Source: Kocuria coralli
GTDB taxonomy: Bacteria; Actinomycetota; Actinomycetes; Actinomycetales; Micrococcaceae
DNA length: 64,000 nt
Direction: 5' to 3'
Assembly (NCBI RefSeq): GCF_008831305.1
Contig: NZ_ML708614.1
Span: 1 to 64,000, forward strand
A program made the position numbers and the translations under genes. The notes below the pieces were generated by a model. It saw nothing but the letters and a program-made list of their open reading frames with translations. It was not told the origin of the DNA and ran no database searches. How positions within the stretch are numbered: the first letter of the stretch is position 1; each line of letters starts with the position of its first letter. This document shows positions 27,737 through 36,858 of the stretch, one piece after another.

Positions 27737-29119
27737 ATGCCCTCCATACTCCGCGGCCTCCCCGTAGCGATTCCCCGTCCTCCCGCTCCGTCCGCCCCCG
27801 TTCCGGCCCGCTCCAGGGCCATCATGCTGGCGGGCTACGTGGCGATGACAGTCGCATTCGTGTTCTACGTGGTCGCCACCCGCCCCAACACGGGGCTGGA
27901 CATGGAGGTCTACTGGCGCGCAGCCCAGGTACTGCACGGCGTCAACCCCACCGCCACGGAGCTCTACGACCCCGGTCTGGTCAACATCGGCTCGGCTCTG
28001 CTGCCGTTCACCTACCCGCCGATCTCGGCGCTGATCTTCTCTCCCCTGGGCGGTCTCACCCTGGAGGAGGCATGGCAGGTGGTGGCTCCGGTCGAGGCCG
28101 TCCTGATCGGCGTCTTCGCCTGGCTCGTACTGCGCCTCGCGCCCTTCGCCAGGGGCTGGTTCGGGGTGCAGGTCGTCCCCAGCCTGATCGCCTACGCCGT
28201 GGTCCTCGGGCTGCTGTGGAACCTCTTCCCCTTGCGTTTCACCGTCGCGCTCGGGCAGATCAACACTCTCCTGGCCATCCTGATCATGGCGGATCTGGCG
28301 CGACGACCCTCCCGCCGCTGGGGCAGCGGGATCCTGACCGGTTTCGCCGCGGGGCTGAAGGTCACCCCCGCCGCCATGGGGCTGGTCCCCCTGGCTCAGG
28401 GACGCTGGCGCACGATCGTGGGCATGGGAATCGGGCTGGCGACGACGATCGCGATCTCCGCCCTCTTCCTGCCCCGGGAGGTCTGGTCCTACTTCGGCAC
28501 CCAGCTCTGGGAGACCGGCCGGGTCGGCCAGGAGGACCGGATCTCCAACATGTCCCTCAACGGGATGCTGCACCTGCTGGGATTCCCGGACGGGGTGATC
28601 TCCCCCTTGCGCATGGTGCTGATCCTGCTGGTGATCGTAGGCGGCGCGCTCGCCATCCGGCGGATCTCTCGCGCGGGCGACCTCTACAGCGCCACCCTGA
28701 TCGGCGCGCTCGTCATGCTGCTGATCTCCCCCATCTCCTGGGAGCACCATTGGGTGTGGGTGGCCCCGCTGATCCTGGCGGTGCTCCCGGCCGAACCCAG
28801 GAACGCACCGGTCTGGGAGTGGGCCGTGGTCGCCCTGCTCATCGGGCTCCTGCTGTGGAGCTTCACCGACTCTCCGTACAACTTCGCCGCGCAGGTGCTC
28901 GGCCCCGAGTACACGCCGCGGGGACAGACCCTGCACGGACCGCCCGAGCTGGAGCGGACTTCCACGATCCCGGTCATGGTGGCCATGGCGGCAGGCGTGT
29001 GGCTGGCCGTGCGGCCCTATCCGCGACCGGATGCCCACGCCAGGGCGGCCGAGGAGGCCGCCGACGTGGAGGCGGCTCACGAGATGTCCGGCGAGGAGCG
29101 GGCGGAGCTCACGGCCTGA
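27737..29119 (+). CDS. GT87 (DUF2029) family polyprenyl-phosphate-mannose mannosyltransferase
   Basis: Polytopic GT-C glycosyltransferase, likely an alpha-1,2-mannosyltransferase using polyprenyl-phosphate-mannose for lipoglycan branching. Seen: NTGLDMEVYWRAAQVL with the catalytic-type Asp after the first membrane segment, LLPFTYPPISALIF, FTVALGQINTLLAILI, LKVTPAAMGLV and the GT87 hallmark SPISWEHHWVW. About ten membrane segments; an acidic cytoplasmic tail ends the 460 residues. ATG at 27737. The 186-nt upstream gap holds AT-poor sequence with TAGGCAATAGGCT near 27622, a possible -10 region. Confidence 0.88.
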   Translation: MPSILRGLPVAIPRPPAPSAPVPARSRAIMLAGYVAMTVAFVFYVVATRPNTGLDMEVYWRAAQVLHGVNPTATELYDPGLVNIGSALLPFTYPPISALIFSPLGGLTLEEAWQVVAPVEAVLIGVFAWLVLRLAPFARGWFGVQVVPSLIAYAVVLGLLWNLFPLRFTVALGQINTLLAILIMADLARRPSRRWGSGILTGFAAGLKVTPAAMGLVPLAQGRWRTIVGMGIGLATTIAISALFLPREVWSYFGTQLWETGRVGQEDRISNMSLNGMLHLLGFPDGVISPLRMVLILLVIVGGALAIRRISRAGDLYSATLIGALVMLLISPISWEHHWVWVAPLILAVLPAEPRNAPVWEWAVVALLIGLLLWSFTDSPYNFAAQVLGPEYTPRGQTLHGPPELERTSTIPVMVAMAAGVWLAVRPYPRPDAHARAAEEAADVEAAHEMSGEERAELTA

Positions 29120-29290
29120 GCACGTTCCACCGCGGCGCACGGCCCCTCCGTTCCGCCGTAGACTCGGAAGGGTACGCACCGGCCGGGGACCGTGCGGACG
29201 GGCAGCCGCGCGCACGACCTCGATCGCGGTACTCGGCGACCTCGGCTCGTCCCCTCCCGCTGCGCCCCAACGAAAGCGACCAGTCCTCCG

Positions 29291-30313
29291 ATGCGACCAC
29301 TTACCCGTCTCTGCGCCTCCGTCGCCGTGCTCACCGCCACCGCGCTCACCGTGAGCGCCTGCGGGCAGGGGGCCAGGCCCCCGTGGTTCGGCAGCTACGT
29401 CAACGCGACGGCGTACCCCTACTACGAGTTCCGTGATCACGGCCCGGAGATGGGGCGCACGGTGCTCGGCTTCGTCGTGGCCGATCCCGACTCCGACTGC
29501 TCCCCCTCGTGGGGCGGATACTTCGACCTGGACGAGGCCGCGGACCGGCTGTCCATGGACGACCAGGTCCGCGCCGTGCAGGACTCGGGCGGCGACGTGG
29601 CGATCTCCTTCGGCGGCGCGGCGGGTGCCGAGCTGGCGACCGCGTGCACGGATACGACGGAGCTCTACGAGGCGTACAGCTCCGTGATCGATCGTTATGG
29701 CGTGACGACCCTCGACTTCGACGTCGAGATGGACGACCTGACCGATTCCGACGCCGCGGTCCGGCGGGCGGAGGCGCTGGCGAGGCTTCAGAGCGAGTAC
29801 GACGACCTGGAGATCTGGGTGACGCTCCCCGCCTCTCCGTACGGCTTGAACGAGGACTCCCAGGCCGTGGTGAACCAGATCCTCGAGGCCGAGGTGGAGC
29901 TGGCCGGGGTCAACATCATGACGATGAACTACTCCGAGTCCAAGCCCGCGGACCAGTCCATGGCCGCCGCATCCGAGGACACCGCTCGAGCGGTGCACGG
30001 CCAGTTGCAGGAGATCTACGCCCAGCACGGCCAGGAGCTCTCCGAGGAGGAGGTCTGGGGCAGGATCGGGCTGACCCCGATGATCGGGCAGAACGACGTG
30101 GAGGACGAGGTCCTCGATCTCGACGGCGCCGCCGAGCTCAACCGCTTCGCCCAGGAACACGGTGTCGGGCGGATGACCTACTGGTCTGCGAACCGGGACC
30201 GGGCGTGCACCCCTGAAAACGGGGATCCGGCGGAGGCCAATGACTTCTGCAGCGGCGTGGACCAGGAGACCGGCGACTTCGCCGCCGCGCTGCGGGAGGG
30301 TTTCGACACCTGA
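29291..30313 (+). CDS. GH18 family chitinase-like lipoprotein
   Basis: Secreted, lipid-anchored glycoside hydrolase family 18 protein (340 residues). The signal peptide ends in a lipobox TVSAC with Cys24. Domain landmarks: ISFGGAAG (SxGG strand), the catalytic motif LDFDVE with Glu146 as acid, VNIMTMNYS, and LTPMIGQND. In the usual DxxDxDxE motif the first Asp is Thr139; the inner Asp142, Asp144 and Glu146 are kept. ATG at 29291. It is convergent with the deacetylase/glycosyltransferase fusion, so it could trim a GlcNAc-containing polymer made by that enzyme; this link is inference. Confidence 0.88.
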   Translation: MRPLTRLCASVAVLTATALTVSACGQGARPPWFGSYVNATAYPYYEFRDHGPEMGRTVLGFVVADPDSDCSPSWGGYFDLDEAADRLSMDDQVRAVQDSGGDVAISFGGAAGAELATACTDTTELYEAYSSVIDRYGVTTLDFDVEMDDLTDSDAAVRRAEALARLQSEYDDLEIWVTLPASPYGLNEDSQAVVNQILEAEVELAGVNIMTMNYSESKPADQSMAAASEDTARAVHGQLQEIYAQHGQELSEEEVWGRIGLTPMIGQNDVEDEVLDLDGAAELNRFAQEHGVGRMTYWSANRDRACTPENGDPAEANDFCSGVDQETGDFAAALREGFDT

Positions 30314-30329
30314 GCACCGAAGGATGATG

Positions 30330-30364
30330 CCCGTGCCGCAGGGTGGGGATCCCTGCGGCACGGG
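30330..30364. terminator. Terminator between GH18 lipoprotein and deacetylase/GT2 gene
   Basis: 14-bp perfect stem (30330-30343 and 30351-30364, CCCGTGCCGCAGGG) with a 7-nt loop; GGCGGCTTTTTA follows, giving a T-run at 30371-30375 for plus-strand transcripts. The T-run overlaps the stop codon of the convergent gene. Confidence 0.85.
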
Positions 30365-30373
30365 GGCGGCTTT

Positions 30374-32770
30374 TTACACGGTGGCGGGCACGGGAGCCGT
30401 GCGGGCCTCGGGAATCTCGGCGACGCTGTTCATGCGTTCGGGCTTGTACCAGCCCACGACCTTGCCCTTGAGCGCCTTGATCAGGGAGGCGTAGAGCAGG
30501 TAGGCCCTCAGGGGCTCGTAGATGACCCGGTAGAAGGGGACCATGAGCAGGTGGCGGGGGCTCTCCTTGACCATCCAGATCGCGATCACGCAGATCACGC
30601 CGTGGATGAGCATCACGAAGCCCGCGAACAACGCGATGGGGTGCCAGTTGCCGCCCGCGAAGTTGATCCCCGCCATCACGACGGTCAGGGGCAGGAACAC
30701 CAGCGGGATCAGGGTCGAGAGCATCGCATACGGCAGGGCGATCATGCCCAGGGCGCCGTACTTGGGGCGGAAGATCATCCCCGCGTGCTTCCACAGCGCC
30801 TGGATGTTCCCGTAGGTCCAGCGCAGCCGCTGCTTGGCCAGGCCCTTGACGGTCACGGGCGCCTCGGTCCAGGCCACGGCCTGGTTCTCCTGCACCACCG
30901 CGTAGCCCAGTCCCTGCAGGGTCATCGTCAGGTCGGCGTCCTCGGCGAGGGTGTCGTGGGAGTAGCCGCCCACAGCCACGAGCACATCCCGGCGCCAGGC
31001 CGCGCAGGCGCCCGGGACGATCGAGATGGCGCCCACGGTGCCCTCGGCCATACGCGTGACGCAGATACCGGAGATGTACTCCAGTGACTGCCACATGCTC
31101 AGCACGCCCTTGCGGTTGCCGACCTTGACGTGCCCGGCCACGGCGCCGACGGGGCGCTTGCCGTTGCTGTCGTAGAAGTGGCGGGCGAGCATGCGGATCG
31201 TCTGCGACTCGAAGAGCGTGTCCCCGTCCAGGGTCACGACGATCTCACCGCGGGCCTGCTCGATGCCGTGGTTGCTGGCCACGGACTTGCCGCCGTTGGC
31301 CTGCGTGATCACCCTCAGCCGAGGCCAGGTCCGGGCGAAGTCCTGCATGATCTCGAGCGTCCGGTCGGTCGAGCCGTCGTCGATGGCCAGCACCTCGAAG
31401 TTCGGGTAGTCGCTGCGCTGCAGCGCCTCGAGGGTACGGCGGACCACCGGCTCCTCGTTGAAGACGGGCAGGACCACCGACACGAGCGGCAGCTCCTCCT
31501 CCGGGATCTCCCGCCACACCCGCCGGCGCTGACGCCGGTGGCCCACGAGGGCCAGCGTCACGTACAGCACCGACATGATGGTCAGCGATCCCAGGCCGAA
31601 CCAGAACAGCCAGGTGATGGTGACGTCGGGCCATACCAGCAGGCCGGTCAGCGCGAATGCGGTGGCCTCATCGGCCAGGACCGGCTTCTCGTCGGTGATG
31701 GGCTCGTATCCGGCCGGCAGCACGGGGGCCAGGGTGCTGAAGGTGTACCCATCGGCCTTGGCCTCGGCGATCAGGCCCTTGAGGGCCTCGACGGACGCCG
31801 TGCGATCGCCGCCGCCGTCGTGCATGAGCACGATCTGGCCGCTGCCGTCGAGCTCGGGGACCTCGATACGGTCGCCCGGGCTGTAGGTCCAGTCCTCGGT
31901 GTCCAGGGTGAAGTCCACGTGCAGGTAACCCAGCTGCTGGGCCTGCATGATGGGGAAGGCCTTGTTGTCCGGGTCGCCCGTGGGGAGCCGGAAGAGCGGC
32001 GTGGCGTAGTCCGCAGTGGAGCGCATCACGCGGTCCGTGGCGATCAGTTCCTCGCGGTTGCGGACGTTGCTGTCCCACGAGGTCACGTGCGTCATCGTGT
32101 GGTTGCCGACCATGTGACCCTCGCGGATCATGCGCTGGAAGACATCGGGGTGCTCCACCACGTTGGAGCCGATGTTGAAGAAGGTCGCGGGCACGCCCTC
32201 GGAGGAGAGCACGTCGAGCATCTCGGGTGTGTAGGTGACATCGGGACCGTCGTCGAAGGTCAGGTAGAGATGCTTCTCCTGCAGCTGCCCGAACCGCTCC
32301 ATCACGTAGGGATGGTCGCCGACGGTCTGCTCCTCCTCCGGGTCAAGGGCGCGGATGTGCTCGCCCGTGAACGGCTCCGTGAGCATGGTGCGGCCGTCGA
32401 TGTGCTCGACCAGCAGCACCCTCGAGAAGGGGTTGGACTGCTCCCCGAGCAGCGGGGTGTCCTCGACGTCCGCCGTGGCCAGCAGCTCGCTCGCGTAGTT
32501 GGGATCCTGGTTGAGCGTCCGGTCCCAGGTCTGGGACATGGCCTGCGGAACGATCCACAGCATGCTGCCCACGGCGATGATCGCCGCGAGAACCAGGATC
32601 CCGATCAGGCGGAACCATCGTTTGCCAGACCGGTCGTAGAAGACCGGGACCGTGGAGCCGTTGCGGGCTCGCCGTCCCCATCTTCCGCCGGAGCTCGTCC
32701 GCACTTTCAGCGCTTTTCGCGCGATTTTCCGCGGCAGGCGGACTTCTCCCCCGATAGCCGATTCAGCCAT
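30374..32770 (-). CDS. Bifunctional polysaccharide deacetylase / GT2 glycan synthase
   Basis: 798-residue fusion. Order: cytoplasmic basic N-terminus; membrane segment 53-73; extracellular NodB-type deacetylase (~165-350) with TFDDGPD (171-177), zinc ligands in NHTMTH (His224, His228), RLPTGD and LMHDGG; membrane segment 382-409; cytosolic processive GT2 domain with DDGST (464-468), DGD (515-517), EDAD (610-613) and QRLRW (647-651); then three or four C-terminal membrane segments. Together these suggest synthesis and partial N-deacetylation of a GlcNAc polymer (PNAG/chitooligosaccharide-like) by one chain. ATG at 32770, with GGGGGAAGAAG upstream. M. tuberculosis also has a deacetylase (Rv1096) next to phoH2, but not fused. 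Confidence 0.93.
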   Translation of the reverse strand: MAESAIGGEVRLPRKIARKALKVRTSSGGRWGRRARNGSTVPVFYDRSGKRWFRLIGILVLAAIIAVGSMLWIVPQAMSQTWDRTLNQDPNYASELLATADVEDTPLLGEQSNPFSRVLLVEHIDGRTMLTEPFTGEHIRALDPEEEQTVGDHPYVMERFGQLQEKHLYLTFDDGPDVTYTPEMLDVLSSEGVPATFFNIGSNVVEHPDVFQRMIREGHMVGNHTMTHVTSWDSNVRNREELIATDRVMRSTADYATPLFRLPTGDPDNKAFPIMQAQQLGYLHVDFTLDTEDWTYSPGDRIEVPELDGSGQIVLMHDGGGDRTASVEALKGLIAEAKADGYTFSTLAPVLPAGYEPITDEKPVLADEATAFALTGLLVWPDVTITWLFWFGLGSLTIMSVLYVTLALVGHRRQRRRVWREIPEEELPLVSVVLPVFNEEPVVRRTLEALQRSDYPNFEVLAIDDGSTDRTLEIMQDFARTWPRLRVITQANGGKSVASNHGIEQARGEIVVTLDGDTLFESQTIRMLARHFYDSNGKRPVGAVAGHVKVGNRKGVLSMWQSLEYISGICVTRMAEGTVGAISIVPGACAAWRRDVLVAVGGYSHDTLAEDADLTMTLQGLGYAVVQENQAVAWTEAPVTVKGLAKQRLRWTYGNIQALWKHAGMIFRPKYGALGMIALPYAMLSTLIPLVFLPLTVVMAGINFAGGNWHPIALFAGFVMLIHGVICVIAIWMVKESPRHLLMVPFYRVIYEPLRAYLLYASLIKALKGKVVGWYKPERMNSVAEIPEARTAPVPATV

Positions 32771-33203
32771 GGATTTCTTCTTCCCCCAAGAAACGACCCA
32801 TCCCCTGATAGGCCGTAAAAATGCGGCCCATCAGTCCAATGGGCCGCGCGAGATATCCCCCGATACGTCGCTGACAGGACTATGCCGGACCGACCGCGGA
32901 AAGTCATCCCGCGATCCCGGCCGCATCAGCCCCGATCTACATGTATTCGCAACTTATTTGGCCTCACCGAGATCTTTCCGTTATCGAACGAGCCACCCGA
33001 AGCGCCAGCCCAGCGTTACATCCGGAAATCAATGAAAGTGCAAGGTATACATCGGTATTCATGCGCACGTCCGCCAAAGGGCATCATCTTGCCCAGTACC
33101 TACCCAGATTATTCTCAGTACTTTTTGAGGAATTTGACGCTACATGACGTCCCCGCCGCCGCACCTCATCGTCGGCGAGGCGGCGGGATCCGCCTCGCCG
33201 ATG
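32771..33203 (-). promoter_or_regulatory. AT-richer leader/promoter region of the deacetylase/GT2 gene
   Basis: 433 nt without a credible gene. Lines 32941-33120 are about 50% GC by count against roughly 70% around, the sharpest composition dip in the window. The minus strand holds TTGCAC-17 nt-TGTAAC near 33042-33014 as a candidate promoter. Close to the gene lies a hairpin (32823-32847) followed by T5. I could not match the leader to a known riboswitch class. Confidence 0.55.
32823..32847 (-). terminator. Terminator-like hairpin 52 nt upstream of the deacetylase/GT2 start
   Basis: Read on the minus strand: GCGGCCCAT, 7-nt loop, ATGGGCCGC, then ATTTTTACGG. A 9-bp GC-rich stem plus T5 in the direction of the downstream gene is the layout of an intrinsic terminator. 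In a 5' leader this may act as an attenuator; alternatively it ends read-through from phoH, whose stop is about 360 nt upstream. Confidence 0.6.
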
Positions 33204-34565
33204 TCAGATCTCGGCGCGTTCGAGCACCTCGGTGACCAGGGCCGCGATCGGCGAGCGCTCGGACCGGGTCAGGGTGACGTGACCGAAGAGGGCGTGGCCC
33301 TTGAGGGCTTCGACCACCGCCACCACGCCGTCGTGACGGCCCACGTGCAGGTTGTCCCGCTGGGCGACATCGTGGGTGAGCACGACCTTGGAGTTCTGCC
33401 CGATACGCGAGAGCACGGTCAGCAGCACGTTCTTCTCCAGGGACTGCGCCTCGTCCACGATCACCCAGGCGTCATGCAGGGACCGGCCCCGGATATGGGT
33501 CAGCGGGAGAACGTCGATCAACCCCCGGGAGGTCACTTCGGTCATGACGTTCTCGGAGACCACCGCGCCCAGGGTGTCGTAGACGGCCTGACCCCAGGGA
33601 TTCATCTTCTCGTCCTCGGTGCCCGGCAGATAGCCCAGCTCCTGACCGCCCACGGCGTAGAGCGGACGGAAGACGATGATGCGACGGTGCTCCTGACGCT
33701 CCAGGACGGCCTCCAGGCCGGCGCACAGGGCCAGCGCGGACTTGCCGGTGCCTGCCCTTCCGCCCAGGGAGACGATGCCCACCTCGGGGTCCGTGAGCAG
33801 GTCGATCGCCAGGCGCTGCTCGGCCGACCGGCCGCTGAGGCCGAACACCTCACGATCGCCGCGCACCACCTTCGAGGTGCCATCGGAACGCAGCCGGGCC
33901 AGGGCGTTCCCGCGCACCGAATGCAGGATCAGCCCGGTGTTCGTCACCAGCCCTTCCGTGCCGGGCACGACGACGGACTCATCCGCGTAGAGGCGGCCCA
34001 CCACCTCGTCGTCGACGTCCAGCTCCTCCGTGCCCGTGAACTCGCCCTCGGAACCGGTGACCCACTCCGCGCGGTACTCGTCCGCGTCCAGTCCCAGGGC
34101 CGAGGCCTTGACCCGCATCGGCAGGTCCTTCGAGACCACGCAGACGTCGTGGCCCTCATCGGCCAGGTTCTTGGCCACAGCGAGGATGAGGGAGTCGTTG
34201 TCCTTGAGGCGGAAGCTGTGCGGCAGCACCGTGTCCGAGACGTGGTTGAGCTCCACGACCAGGCGGCCGCCGTCCTCACCCAGCGGCAGGGGCTTGTTCA
34301 GGTTGCCGTGCTCGAGCCGCAGCTGGTCCAGCAGGCGCAGTGCCTTGCGTGCGAAGTACCCGAGTTCCGGATCGTGCCGCTTGCCCTCGAGCTCGGTGAT
34401 CACGATGACCGGCAGCACCACGTCGTGCTCCGCGAAACGGAGGATCGCCCGGGGGTCCGAGAGCAGCACCGACGTGTCCACGACGTAGGAGCGCACTCCC
34501 GGTCGGGCTGGTACGGCCTCGTCCGAGCTATGCCCAGCGTTCCGGTCCGGGCTGATGGTCGTCAT
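33204..34565 (-). CDS. PhoH family protein with N-terminal PIN domain (PhoH2)
   Basis: 453-residue fusion of a PIN nuclease domain and a PhoH ATPase/helicase. [16 protein letters not shown] (Asp30), ITELEGKR (Glu58/60), [11 protein letters not shown] (Asp122/Asp124). PhoH: Walker [10 protein letters not shown] (268-276), [18 protein letters not shown], Walker B WVIVDEAQ (367-374). The related PhoH2 proteins of mycobacteria unwind and cut RNA, so RNA decay or stress response is likely. ATG at 34565 with GAAGGA 8-9 nt upstream; an upstream in-frame GTG/ATG extension lacks conservation. No separate antitoxin gene (phoAT-like) is visible in the 141 nt upstream. Confidence 0.93.
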   Translation of the reverse strand: MTTISPDRNAGHSSDEAVPARPGVRSYVVDTSVLLSDPRAILRFAEHDVVLPVIVITELEGKRHDPELGYFARKALRLLDQLRLEHGNLNKPLPLGEDGGRLVVELNHVSDTVLPHSFRLKDNDSLILAVAKNLADEGHDVCVVSKDLPMRVKASALGLDADEYRAEWVTGSEGEFTGTEELDVDDEVVGRLYADESVVVPGTEGLVTNTGLILHSVRGNALARLRSDGTSKVVRGDREVFGLSGRSAEQRLAIDLLTDPEVGIVSLGGRAGTGKSALALCAGLEAVLERQEHRRIIVFRPLYAVGGQELGYLPGTEDEKMNPWGQAVYDTLGAVVSENVMTEVTSRGLIDVLPLTHIRGRSLHDAWVIVDEAQSLEKNVLLTVLSRIGQNSKVVLTHDVAQRDNLHVGRHDGVVAVVEALKGHALFGHVTLTRSERSPIAALVTEVLERAEI

Positions 34566-34706
34566 CGCGGTGTCCTTCCGGTTGTGACGACCGGCGTCGG
34601 TTACCGGCCGCCTGATGCCACGGTGGCACATCCGACGCGATGCACCGGCCGTGGACACGTGAACGGCATGTGAATGACAGCTGTGTGACTTGACTCACGG
34701 TGAGAC

Positions 34707-35468
34707 TCAGCCGCCGAACCGTCGCTTCCGGGACGCGTAGTCCCGCAGCGCCCGCAGGAAGTCGACGTGCCGGAAATCCGGCCACAGCGCCTCGCAGAAG
34801 TAGTACTCCGAGTAGGCCGACTGCCACATGAGGAACCCGGAGAGCCGCTGCTCCCCCGAGGTCCTGATCAGAAGGTCCGGGTCCGGCTGACCGCGGGTGT
34901 AGAGGTGCTCGGAGATGTGATCGGCCGAGAGGCTCTCCACCAGCTCGCGCATGTCCTCGCCGCGGTCCAGGGCTCCGGTGAAGATCTCCTTGACCGCGTC
35001 GACGATCTCCTGGCGCCCGCCGTAGCCCACCGCGATGTTCAGATGCGGCCCGGGGTTGTCCTGCGTGATCGTGCGCAGTCTCTCCAGGCGGTCCCTCAGG
35101 GACTCCGGGAGCAGGTCCAGGGTGCCGACCGGCTGGACCTGGCAGATCCGTTCCTCCTGCAGCCGGCGGGTCAGACCGGTGATGATCTCCAGGAGCGGCT
35201 CGAGTTCCGCGGCGGGTCGCTTGAGGTTCTCGGTCGAGAGCACGTACAGGGTGACCACCGGGATCTCCAGATCCCGGCACCAGCCGAGGAACTCGATGAT
35301 CTTCTCCGCACCGGCCCGGTGACCGTCCTCGGTCGATCCCCCGAACTGCTTGGCCCACCTCCGGTTGCCGTCCACCAGCACGCCGATGTGATGGGGCAGC
35401 CTCTCGACGTCGAGATCGGCGGTCAGGCGCTGCTCGTAGAGCCGGTAGATCGGCCCGATCTTGGCCAT
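34707..35468 (-). CDS. Z-isoprenyl diphosphate synthase (UppS family)
   Basis: cis-Prenyltransferase of 253 residues. Seen: the diphosphate-binding VLVDGNRRWAK (DGNRRW at 33-38), TLYVLSTENLKR, GYGGRQEIVDA, and RTSGEQRLSGFLMWQSAYSEYYF. Its position beside hemolysin III matches M. tuberculosis Rv1086, the short-chain Z,E-farnesyl diphosphate synthase, so it may prime decaprenyl phosphate synthesis and not be the sole undecaprenyl synthase; chain length cannot be proven here. ATG at 35468 with GAGGAAG upstream. Confidence 0.92.
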   Translation of the reverse strand: MAKIGPIYRLYEQRLTADLDVERLPHHIGVLVDGNRRWAKQFGGSTEDGHRAGAEKIIEFLGWCRDLEIPVVTLYVLSTENLKRPAAELEPLLEIITGLTRRLQEERICQVQPVGTLDLLPESLRDRLERLRTITQDNPGPHLNIAVGYGGRQEIVDAVKEIFTGALDRGEDMRELVESLSADHISEHLYTRGQPDPDLLIRTSGEQRLSGFLMWQSAYSEYYFCEALWPDFRHVDFLRALRDYASRKRRFGG

Positions 35469-35680
35469 GCCGCTTCCTCTCCCTCTTAGGTACCCGCGAA
35501 CCGGCCCAGGGCGCCGAGCACGACGATCCACCCGGCCGGGTCTCGTCATCGCGATCTCAGTCTCCTATGGCTTGGCCCAATCTATCGTGTGGCTCACGAA
35601 GGCGTTCACCGGCCCGGCGGGGGAACTAGAATTGTTCCCAGTTCCGGAGGTATCACATACTTTCGCCCGAGGAGGCACCC

Positions 35681-36436
35681 GTGACGCAGCCGCCCCAGCA
35701 GAAGAGACGCTCGGTCCCGGTCATCCCGGATGTCATGGAGACCGTGGCGCATTCACCGTTATTGCACAAACTGGGCTCCACGCTGGCCCACCCGCCGGTG
35801 CCCCGCAAACCGTCCTGGCGCGGTTGGATCCATGCGGCGTTCACCCCCGTCGCCTTCGTGATGGTGCTCGTCGCCGTGATCCTGGCGCCCACCTTCGAGC
35901 TGCGCGTCGGATGCGCGATCTTCGGCATCACCGGCCTCCTGCTCTTCGGCGTCTCGGGGATCTACCACCGCAGCTACTGGTCACCGCGGGTCACCGCGAT
36001 GCTGCGCCGGATGGACCATTGCAACATCGCACTCCTGATCGCCGGGACGTACACCCCCACGGCCATCGCCCTGCTGGAGAATCCGGTGCCGCTGCTCAGC
36101 ATCGTCTGGGGCTGCGCGCTCGGGCTGGTGATCTTCCGGCTGATGTGGATGTCCGCCCCGCGGTGGCTGTACACGCCCCTGTACGTGATCATGGGCTGCA
36201 TCGCCGTGGGCTACCTGCCGCAGTTCTGGCCCGTGCAGCCGGTCGCAACCGTCATGCTGGCGGTCGGCGGGCTCGCCTACATCGCCGGTGCGATCACCTA
36301 CGCCCTGAAATGGCCGATTCTCACGCCCCGCACCTTCGGCTTCCACGAGGTCTTCCACGCCTGGACCGTGGTGGGGTTCATCTGCCACTACATCGCGATC
36401 ATGTTCGCCATGCTCGGTTCCGGCCCCGCCGCCTGA
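35681..36436 (+). CDS. Hemolysin III / PAQR family membrane protein
   Basis: TrhA/YqfA-type seven-helix membrane protein (251 residues). Family zinc-site landmarks: FGVSGIYHR(SYW), RMDHCNIALLIAGTYTP, and the C-terminal HEVFHAWTVVGFICHYIAI. Despite the name these proteins act in membrane-lipid homeostasis. GTG at 35681 follows GAGGAGG. Divergent from the Z-isoprenyl synthase, an arrangement like Rv1085c-Rv1086. Confidence 0.92.
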   Translation: MTQPPQQKRRSVPVIPDVMETVAHSPLLHKLGSTLAHPPVPRKPSWRGWIHAAFTPVAFVMVLVAVILAPTFELRVGCAIFGITGLLLFGVSGIYHRSYWSPRVTAMLRRMDHCNIALLIAGTYTPTAIALLENPVPLLSIVWGCALGLVIFRLMWMSAPRWLYTPLYVIMGCIAVGYLPQFWPVQPVATVMLAVGGLAYIAGAITYALKWPILTPRTFGFHEVFHAWTVVGFICHYIAIMFAMLGSGPAA

Positions 36437-36505
36437 GCCCGGCCGTCGCCGTCGGCCGTCGGCACGCGCCAGGCCTGATCCGGTGCCCACGGGGCCGCCG
36501 GAGTC

Positions 36506-36772
36506 TCAGGAACGGCCGGGGTCCTCGCCCTTCTCCCGCTTCTCCTGCGCCTCGCGAGCCTCCTGCGCCTCCCGCTCGCGGGCGTAGTCCATGCGGTAGC
36601 GCAACCTGCGCTGGCGGCGCACGAAGTCCACGATCAGCAGTGCCAGTGCGACCACCACGAAGAACGTGGCCAGGAAGCCGATCACACCCGGGCTGACCTG
36701 CTCGGCCTCCAGCCCCGGCATGAGCTCGTTGGGATCGGCGGAGGGCGTGGCCTCCAGGAACAGCGTCAGCAT
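36506..36772 (-). CDS. Small single-pass membrane protein (Rv1083-like)
   Basis: 88 residues: a short outside N-terminus, one membrane segment (VIGFLATFFVVVALALLIVDFV, about residues 30-51), then a basic/acidic helical tail rich in Arg, Glu and Ala (REREAQEAREAQEKREKGED). No known catalytic motif. It lies 86 nt downstream of mca on the same strand, as Rv1083 neighbours mca, which suggests a conserved but unknown partnership. ATG at 36772 has a weak ribosome-binding site. Confidence 0.72.
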   Translation of the reverse strand: MLTLFLEATPSADPNELMPGLEAEQVSPGVIGFLATFFVVVALALLIVDFVRRQRRLRYRMDYAREREAQEAREAQEKREKGEDPGRS

Positions 36773-36858
36773 GCGGGGAACAACTCGGCTTTCGAAGAGT
36801 ACGGGGCTACGGATACAGACAGGTCGGGTCAGGCGCGGACCAGGGGTGGAGGCACGGG

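Noticed and set aside
26804-30361. A 1185-codon minus-strand open frame over the GT87 and GH18 genes
   Set aside because: Antisense shadow typical of GC-rich DNA: Pro/Gly/Arg/His-rich without domains, opposite to two recognisable families.
32771-33203. c-di-AMP (ydaO) or c-di-GMP riboswitch in the glycan synthase leader
   Set aside because: No recognisable consensus motifs for these classes; I keep only the terminator-like hairpin.
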